From Woeseiaceae bacterium (GTDB taxonomy: Bacteria > Pseudomonadota > Gammaproteobacteria > Steroidobacterales > Woeseiaceae): a DNA stretch of 64,000 nt. A model generated the notes under the pieces. The model saw only the letters and a list, made by a program, of their open reading frames with translations, searched no databases and was not told the DNA's origin. This document shows, one piece after another, positions 57,896 to 64,000 of this stretch. Location: NCBI GenBank assembly GCA_011772865.1, contig WVYQ01000009.1, positions 137,800 through 201,799 of the forward strand, read 5' to 3'. The first letter of the stretch is position 1, and the number at the start of each line of letters is the position of its first letter. A program made the translations under genes and the position numbers.

Positions 57896-59325
57896 TGGAT
57901 TTATCCCGGCTCAGGCAAGACAGCGAATACCGGTGGCGCTTGCCGGCTGAAGGGCCGATGCATGTGCCAGGCATCCTGTACGGCGACCGCGAGCAGATCC
58001 TGCAGATGGACGACAAGGTCTACACGCAGCTGCGCAACGTGACGCTTCTTCCGGGTCTCGCGGGGCCCGTCTATGCCATGCCGGATGCTCACTGGGGCTA
58101 TGGTTTCCCGATTGGCGGCGTAGCCGCGTTCGACGCGGATGCCGGTGGCGTTGTGTCGGCCGGTGGTGTCGGCTTCGATATTTCCTGCGGCGTGCGGGCG
58201 TTGCATACGCGGCTCGGGCCGGCCGACATCGAATCGGTCAAGAGCGAGCTGGCCGATGCGCTGTTCGAGGAAATCCCGGTCGGGGTCGGCAGCCAGGGCA
58301 GGATCTCTCTCGACCAGGACGCAATGGATGCGATGCTCCGCGGTGGCGCCCGGTGGGCCGTGGACCAGGGTTACGGAACGGATGCCGACCTCGAGAGAAC
58401 CGAGGAAAGGGGATGCATAAAGGGCGCGCAACCCGGGCACGTATCGGATCATGCCAAGCGCCGCCAACGGCGCGAAATGGGCACGCTCGGCTCGGGCAAT
58501 CATTACCTCGAGGTGCAGCGCGTCGCGACAGTTTTCGATCAGGGCATTGCCGACGAATTTGCTCTCGCCGAGAACGACATCATCATCAGCATCCACTGTG
58601 GCTCCCGGGGTCTGGGTCACCAGATCGGCACGGATTACCTGCGCGAAATGTTGATTGCTGCGCCCGACTTCGGTCTCGAGCTGCCTGACCGGGAGCTCGC
58701 CTGTGCCCCAATTCGCTCGGATCTCGGCCAACGCTATCTCGGCGCGATGCGTTCAGGAATGAACTGCGCGCTGGCCAATCGGCAAATCCTCACGCACCTG
58801 ACGCGTGACGTATTTGCACGCGTGCTTCCCGCGGCCCGGCTCGAACTGCTTTACGATGTTTCGCATAACATCTGCAAGGTCGAAACCCACGTCATCGATG
58901 GCAAGGCCAGGGAGCTTTACGTGCATCGCAAGGGCGCAACGAGAGCATTTGGGCCCGGTAATGCGGACCTCGAAGAGGAGATTCGGGACGCGGGCCAGCC
59001 CGTGCTGATCGGCGGGTCCATGGGGACCGGTTCCTATGTCCTCGCCGGCACCCGCGAAGGCGAGGAATTGTCGCTCAGTTCGGCGTGTCATGGCGCGGGA
59101 CGCGCCATGAGTCGCCGGCAGGCACGCCGCCAGTTCAGCGGGCGGCAGGTCGTCGATGAACTCGCCGTCCGTGGCATTGTCATTCGCAGCCCGTCGCAGC
59201 GAGGCGTTGCCGAAGAGGCCCCGCTCGCCTACAAAGACGTGGACCGGGTTGTGGATATCGCGGACAAGGCCGGACTCGCCCGCAAGGTTGCGCGACTCGA
59301 ACCCGTGATCTGCATCAAGGGATGA
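57895..59325 (+). CDS. rtcB: RNA-splicing ligase RtcB
   Basis: MPDAHWGYGFPIGGVAAF, GVGFDISCGVRAL, HCGSRGLGHQIGTDYL, YDVSHNICKVE, CHGAGRAMSRR. Confidence 0.96.
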   Translation: MDLSRLRQDSEYRWRLPAEGPMHVPGILYGDREQILQMDDKVYTQLRNVTLLPGLAGPVYAMPDAHWGYGFPIGGVAAFDADAGGVVSAGGVGFDISCGVRALHTRLGPADIESVKSELADALFEEIPVGVGSQGRISLDQDAMDAMLRGGARWAVDQGYGTDADLERTEERGCIKGAQPGHVSDHAKRRQRREMGTLGSGNHYLEVQRVATVFDQGIADEFALAENDIIISIHCGSRGLGHQIGTDYLREMLIAAPDFGLELPDRELACAPIRSDLGQRYLGAMRSGMNCALANRQILTHLTRDVFARVLPAARLELLYDVSHNICKVETHVIDGKARELYVHRKGATRAFGPGNADLEEEIRDAGQPVLIGGSMGTGSYVLAGTREGEELSLSSACHGAGRAMSRRQARRQFSGRQVVDELAVRGIVIRSPSQRGVAEEAPLAYKDVDRVVDIADKAGLARKVARLEPVICIKG

Positions 59326-59341
59326 ACAGGGCAACCATCGA

Positions 59342-60727
59342 GTGAGCCTGTCACTGCAGTTTTTCGGCGCCACCGGCGAAGTGACCGGCTCGCTCTACGT
59401 GCTCAGCACGGGCACCCACACCGTCCTGCTCGAGTGCGGCCTTATCCAGGGTGGCGCCGACAACGAAAAGCGTAATTGGGACGATTTCCCGGTCGACGTC
59501 GCCGACATCGATGCCGTGATCCTGAGCCACGCCCACATCGATCATTCCGGCCGGACGCCGCGGCTCGTTCGTCAGGGCTACAGCGGCCCGATTTACGTGC
59601 ACGAAGCCACGAAAGCCCTGTGCGAAATCATGTTGCCGGATTCGGGGTATCTCAACGAGAAAGACGCAGAATGGGAGAACAAGAAGCGGCGGCGCAAGAA
59701 CCTGGCGCCGTTACAGCCCCTGTACACCCAGGAGGATGGCGAGAACTGTATCGACCTTTTTCGGGGTGTCGGTTACGCGGAGCCCGTCGAGGTCGTGCCA
59801 GGGTTGATGCTGACCTATCACGACGCAGGCCACATCCTGGGTTCGAGCATCGTCGAACTTGCGTTTGCATCTGGCGGCGCCAGGCGAACGCTCGTCTTCA
59901 GCGGCGATCTCGGTTTTCGCGACGCGCCGGTCATGAATCCGGTGTCCCGGATCGATCATGCCGATGCGGTCCTCATGGAGAGCACCTACGGCGATCGCCT
60001 GCACCGTCCGATCGAAGAGACCCTCGACGAACTGACCGAGGTCTTCGACATGGCGAGGGCGGCACAGGGCAACATCCTGATTCCCGCGTTCACCATCGGT
60101 CGAACGCAGGACTTGCTGCACCTGATGGTCGAGAACTATGCCCGCTGGAATCTCGATGACTGGCATATCTTTCTCGACAGCCCCATGGGGATAGAGGCGA
60201 CCGAGGTGTATGCGCGCTATCGCCACCTCTATGACACCGAGTTGTTCGGGGCCAGATCGGATTTGCCCAGGTTGCCGAATCTCCACCAGACACGCACGCC
60301 CGAAGAGTCCATGGTGATCAATGAGCTCGAGGCGGGCGCCATTGTTATCGCCGGCAGCGGCATGTGCAGCGGCGGCCGAATACTGCATCACCTGAAGCAT
60401 AATGTCTGGCGGCCGCAGTGCCACCTCCTCATCGTTGGCTATCAGGCATACGGCACACTCGGCCGGCGGCTCGTCGACGGCGCCGAAACGATCAGGCTGT
60501 GGGGCGATGATTACCGCGTGCGAATTCGCCTGCATACGATAGGAGGCCTGTCGGCCCACGCTGACCAGCGCGATCTTGTCGACTGGTACAAGGGATTCAG
60601 CAACTCACCGCCCCTGTATCTCGTGCACGGCGAGGATAGGGCTCAGCGGGTACTCGCAGGCAAGTTGCGCGACGAGATGGGCGCGCCGGTGCACATCGCA
60701 GAATACGGCCAGAAGATAAGGATCTAG
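59342..60727 (+). CDS. MBL-fold RNA-processing exonuclease/endonuclease (beta-CASP / CPSF-like)
   Basis: ILSHAHIDHSGRTPRLVRQGY, DAGHILGSSIVEL, FSGDLGFRD, MESTYGDRLH, SGMCSGGRILHHLKHN, IGGLSAHADQRDLVDW. Confidence 0.93.
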   Translation: MSLSLQFFGATGEVTGSLYVLSTGTHTVLLECGLIQGGADNEKRNWDDFPVDVADIDAVILSHAHIDHSGRTPRLVRQGYSGPIYVHEATKALCEIMLPDSGYLNEKDAEWENKKRRRKNLAPLQPLYTQEDGENCIDLFRGVGYAEPVEVVPGLMLTYHDAGHILGSSIVELAFASGGARRTLVFSGDLGFRDAPVMNPVSRIDHADAVLMESTYGDRLHRPIEETLDELTEVFDMARAAQGNILIPAFTIGRTQDLLHLMVENYARWNLDDWHIFLDSPMGIEATEVYARYRHLYDTELFGARSDLPRLPNLHQTRTPEESMVINELEAGAIVIAGSGMCSGGRILHHLKHNVWRPQCHLLIVGYQAYGTLGRRLVDGAETIRLWGDDYRVRIRLHTIGGLSAHADQRDLVDWYKGFSNSPPLYLVHGEDRAQRVLAGKLRDEMGAPVHIAEYGQKIRI

Positions 60728-60908
60728 GATGATTCTTGTTCATTATTCGACCTGGAATACGGACATTGACGCCAACTATGCAACTTCCACAAGTTCAGGT
60801 CCGAACGCAGTCCTGTGCTCCCGTGGATTGTAAGCGGGATTCGCATTGATTCCCTGCGAGGGCTGGAGTAGGACTAAAATACGAACTCGGCGACTACAAG
60901 GAGAAGCA

Positions 60909-61277
60909 ATGACTTCGACACACAGCCGTCACATCCTGGTCTCTTTCGCAAGCGTATTGTTGGCCGCCTGCGCAAGTTTTGGGGCAGTCGACGGCGTCGA
61001 TAACCTCTGGCGCGAGGTGCCGATCGACGAATTCCAGGAAGGCGTGACCACACAAGCGGAAGTGCTCGAACTGCTCGGCCCCCCATCACAGCTGATCAAT
61101 CTCAATGATCAGACCGTTTTCTACTACCTGACCGAGAAAACGTCGGGCAAGGGCATGATCTTCATCGTCTGGAACCAGGTCAGTGCCGAAAGTGAGTACG
61201 ACCGCGCCATCTTCTTCTTTGATACGGACGGCATCCTGCAAGAATTTGCCTACAGCAAGGAACAGGTTGCCCGGTAA
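60909..61277 (+). CDS. lipoprotein, SmpA/BamE-like fold suggested
   Basis: lipobox LLAAC; EGVTTQAEVLELLGPPSQLINLNDQTVFYYLTE. Confidence 0.65.
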   Translation: MTSTHSRHILVSFASVLLAACASFGAVDGVDNLWREVPIDEFQEGVTTQAEVLELLGPPSQLINLNDQTVFYYLTEKTSGKGMIFIVWNQVSAESEYDRAIFFFDTDGILQEFAYSKEQVAR

Positions 61278-61283
61278 ACGAAC

Positions 61284-61889
61284 TTGCGTTTGCTCAGTCG
61301 CATATATATCGGCTTGGTGCTGGGTGTCGTTCTCAGCGGGTGCGCCCACCTGGAGCATGAGATCGGCAAACCACTGCCGCTGGAGTCGCTGGATGGCTTC
61401 AGGGTAGGGACGCACTATGGGGACGTGCTCGACCGTTTTGGTCCCCCTACGAAAATGAGTGCGCTGCCCGATGGCATGGTCTTCCTGTACGAGCACGTCA
61501 AGATCGACGAACGCCAGTACGGCCTGATACTGCCCGGGGAGATCGGCAAATGGATCAAGGCGGTCTACGCCTCGGCCGACGCGGACGTCGATGTCATGCT
61601 GCTTGTCTTCGATGATCAGGGTAGACTGCGCGGCGCCAATGCGCAGACGTGGAGTTCGGATGCCGGCGCGGGCATGTCGATGACCCTGATTTTTTCGGCC
61701 GGCAGCTTTACCGACACCGAGCAATATGAGGGATCGCCGACGCGCTCCCTCGAGTGGGGTAAATCCATGTTGTTGCCGCCGCTCAGAACGCTGAACAGCC
61801 GGCAAAACCTCGAAACCGGCGCGAACGGAATTCAGCTGACGACGGTTCCGGATGGAATCGGTCAACACACGCTGGAAATGAAGAAGTAG
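61284..61889 (+). CDS. lipoprotein, SmpA/BamE-like fold suggested
   Basis: lipobox VLSGC; VGTHYGDVLDRFGPPTKMSALPDGMVFLYEHV parallels the preceding gene. Confidence 0.65.
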   Translation: MRLLSRIYIGLVLGVVLSGCAHLEHEIGKPLPLESLDGFRVGTHYGDVLDRFGPPTKMSALPDGMVFLYEHVKIDERQYGLILPGEIGKWIKAVYASADADVDVMLLVFDDQGRLRGANAQTWSSDAGAGMSMTLIFSAGSFTDTEQYEGSPTRSLEWGKSMLLPPLRTLNSRQNLETGANGIQLTTVPDGIGQHTLEMKK

Positions 61890-61913
61890 CACCGACCACT
61901 TGCAGGACTCGGA

Positions 61914-62999
61914 ATGAACGAATTCAGAACTATCTGTAGCCTTTTACTATTGTTTCTGCCGTTTGGCGTTGGCCATACGGCCGGCGAGCCCTGGTCCAAA
62001 GACTTTACGCCGCCACCGGGCGACTATTCCTGGGTTCAGCTCGACACCGGCGAGTGGCTCAAGGGTGAGATCATCGCGATGTACGACGAGACGCTCGTGT
62101 TCGACAGTGACCACTTTGGTGATATGTGGATCGACCTCAGCGACATTGAACAAATACGTGGTGTAGGAACGTTCAATCTTGGTTTCGGCCGTAACGCAAC
62201 GGTCAATGGCAACCTGATTTTACGAGGTCAGCGGGTTATCGTCGTTTCCGCAGGCGGTACCCGGGAATTCGACCTGAAAGACCTTGTATCGATTACGCAG
62301 AGCGTGGAACGCGAACGTGATCGCTGGACCGGTGATATCGGCGTCGGACTGAATGTGCGCGAAGGCAACACCGAGATTTCGGAGTACAGCCTGTCGGTCG
62401 GGCTGCGCCGACGAACACCGATTTCGCGCGTTTCGATCGACTATATCGGTAATCGAAACACGACGGACGGCGAACTCGTGTCTGATAGTCACCGTACCAA
62501 CCTGGCGGTTGACCGGTTTACGGGCGGCCGGTTTTTCTGGCGGCCGATCGCCGTCCAGTACTATCGCGACGAACTGCAGAACATATCGCACCAGGCGACG
62601 GCCGATGCCGGTATCGGCTACCAGCTTGTCGATTCAGAGCGTGTCGATTGGGAGGTGCAAGCGGGTGCTGGTGTCAACTATCTCGAAAATGTGTCAGTGC
62701 TGCCCGGACAGCCTAATGGCGACTGGTCGCCGGTTGGCACGCTCGGCAGCGACCTCGATATCGAGGTGACATCCTGGATGGACTACGAGTTGCTGATCAA
62801 TACGACTTTCCTGGAGGATCAGGCCGGCAAGTACCAGCACCACATCGTTAGCACCCTGTCGACCGACCTTATCGGTGGCTTCGATCTCGATGTGGCCTTC
62901 ATCTGGGACCGCACCGAGAAACCGCAGATTGACGAGGATGGGATCACACCGGAACAGGATGATTTTCGTCTCGAGGTCAGCCTCAAGTATGACTTTTGA
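61914..62999 (+). CDS. DUF481-family outer membrane protein
   Basis: WTGDIGVGLNVREGNTEISEYSLSVGLRRRTPISRVSIDYIGNRN; C-terminal YDF barrel-like end. Confidence 0.85.
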   Translation: MNEFRTICSLLLLFLPFGVGHTAGEPWSKDFTPPPGDYSWVQLDTGEWLKGEIIAMYDETLVFDSDHFGDMWIDLSDIEQIRGVGTFNLGFGRNATVNGNLILRGQRVIVVSAGGTREFDLKDLVSITQSVERERDRWTGDIGVGLNVREGNTEISEYSLSVGLRRRTPISRVSIDYIGNRNTTDGELVSDSHRTNLAVDRFTGGRFFWRPIAVQYYRDELQNISHQATADAGIGYQLVDSERVDWEVQAGAGVNYLENVSVLPGQPNGDWSPVGTLGSDLDIEVTSWMDYELLINTTFLEDQAGKYQHHIVSTLSTDLIGGFDLDVAFIWDRTEKPQIDEDGITPEQDDFRLEVSLKYDF

Positions 63000-63011
63000 T
63001 AGACTCAGATA

Positions 63012-63848
63012 ATGCGCATACCAACGATAATCGCCGCGCTGCTACTGTTCGGTTCAGCTTGCCTGGCGGCCGAGGACCGGGAGGACAGCCACCCATTCAT
63101 GTCGGACACGTTTTTCATCGATGTCGGCATGTACTTCCCTGCGCGTGAGATCGCACTCAGTGTCAATGGTCCGATCAGAGGCGCCCAGCAGCAGGACATC
63201 GACTTCGAGTCCGAGTTCGGCCTGAAGAAGAGCGATGAGACTTTTGCGCTGAACCTGGGCTGGCGTTTCGGTGAGAAGTGGCAGCTTGGAGCACAGTTTT
63301 TCGAGTCGGACGGTCAGCGGAGCAGGACGCTGGACGAAGATGTCGAGTGGGGTGAGTACGTCTTCGGAGCCGGCACCGGCGTCAGGGCGGGTATGGATTT
63401 CTCGATGATCCGGACGTTTTTTGCGCGCCGTTTCGAGAGTGCTGCCGAGCACCACGAGTTCGGGATAGGTGCCGGCCTCCACTGGCTCGAGATCGGGGCG
63501 TTCATCGAAGGCAATGCCATCCTGAACGGCGTGCAGGCCGGGTTTCGGCGGGAATCGGTGAGCGCGGCGGCGCCGTTACCGAATATCGGCGGCTGGTATA
63601 CGCGCTCCTTATCGAAAAACTGGGTGTTCAAGGCGCGGTTCGATTGGCTCTCGGCCGATGTCGGTGACTACGATGGGCGGCTGATCAACGCGTCTGCCGG
63701 GTTCAATTACCGCCTTTCTCAGAACTTTGGCCTTGGCGTCAGTTACAACCTGTTCGAGCTGGATGTTGGTGTCGACAAGAAAGGCTGGCGCGGGGATGTC
63801 GAGCTGTCGTATCAAGGTGTGTTCGTGCACGCCAGCGCCTTTTGGTAG
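63012..63848 (+). CDS. outer membrane beta-barrel protein, hypothetical
   Basis: signal peptide; alternating strands such as FALNLGWRFGEKWQLGAQFFES and NFGLGVSYNLFELDV; last residues ASAFW. Confidence 0.75.
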   Translation: MRIPTIIAALLLFGSACLAAEDREDSHPFMSDTFFIDVGMYFPAREIALSVNGPIRGAQQQDIDFESEFGLKKSDETFALNLGWRFGEKWQLGAQFFESDGQRSRTLDEDVEWGEYVFGAGTGVRAGMDFSMIRTFFARRFESAAEHHEFGIGAGLHWLEIGAFIEGNAILNGVQAGFRRESVSAAAPLPNIGGWYTRSLSKNWVFKARFDWLSADVGDYDGRLINASAGFNYRLSQNFGLGVSYNLFELDVGVDKKGWRGDVELSYQGVFVHASAFW

Positions 63849-63896
63849 AAAATAGATTAACTATATTGCTTAATCTATTGTTTTATCTATTTTTAT

Positions 63897-64000
63897 TTAG
63901 AACGCTTCGCCGACCCCGGCAAATCCCGTGAATAGCCACTTGTCGTTGAACTGCCAGCGGTACTATGAATCGCTGTAGAACGTTGCGCGGCCATCGATCA
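63897..64000 (-). pseudogene. fragment of an outer membrane barrel gene with an in-frame TAG (runs off window)
   Basis: reverse-strand reading IDGRATFYSDS-TAG-YRWQFNDKWLFTGFAGVGEAF-TAA. Confidence 0.4.

Overview
A 64 kb window of a GC-rich, apparently gammaproteobacterial chromosome. I assign about 63 protein genes, one tRNA-Ser(GGA), and several regulatory or terminator structures. Most of it is core genome in recognisable order: PP2C phosphatase and CHASE2 kinase; radA; corB-like and ccsA/ypjD-like genes; ffh, rpsP, rimM, trmD, rplS; a four-gene TRAP transporter; sppA; tdh-kbl; a SUF Fe-S operon (regulator, sufB, C, D, S, U, T); mlaFEDCB with mlaA; bepA-like, bcp, gcvR and dapA; and a Lon-like protease, dodecin, archease, RtcB and MBL-nuclease block. 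The accessory parts stand out more. (i) A TIR plus multi-TM gene, an MBL hydrolase and an MFS gene interrupt the usual corB-ypjD-ffh order. (ii) Downstream of tRNA-Ser, and of a structured element ending in a second copy of the tRNA 3' tail, lies a sulfotransferase / TonB receptor / tandem flavin halogenase / Asp-Asn hydroxylase / sulfotransferase cluster. (iii) A small ORF next to kbl looks like an in-frame fusion of a PutA N-terminus to an L-serine dehydratase C-terminus. (iv) Two convergent genes share nearly the same promoter and leader. (v) rimM has no ATG/GTG/TTG start at the expected place. No CRISPR array, rRNA or transposase was seen. Assignments rest on reading the ORF translations and recalled family motifs; no database search was run.
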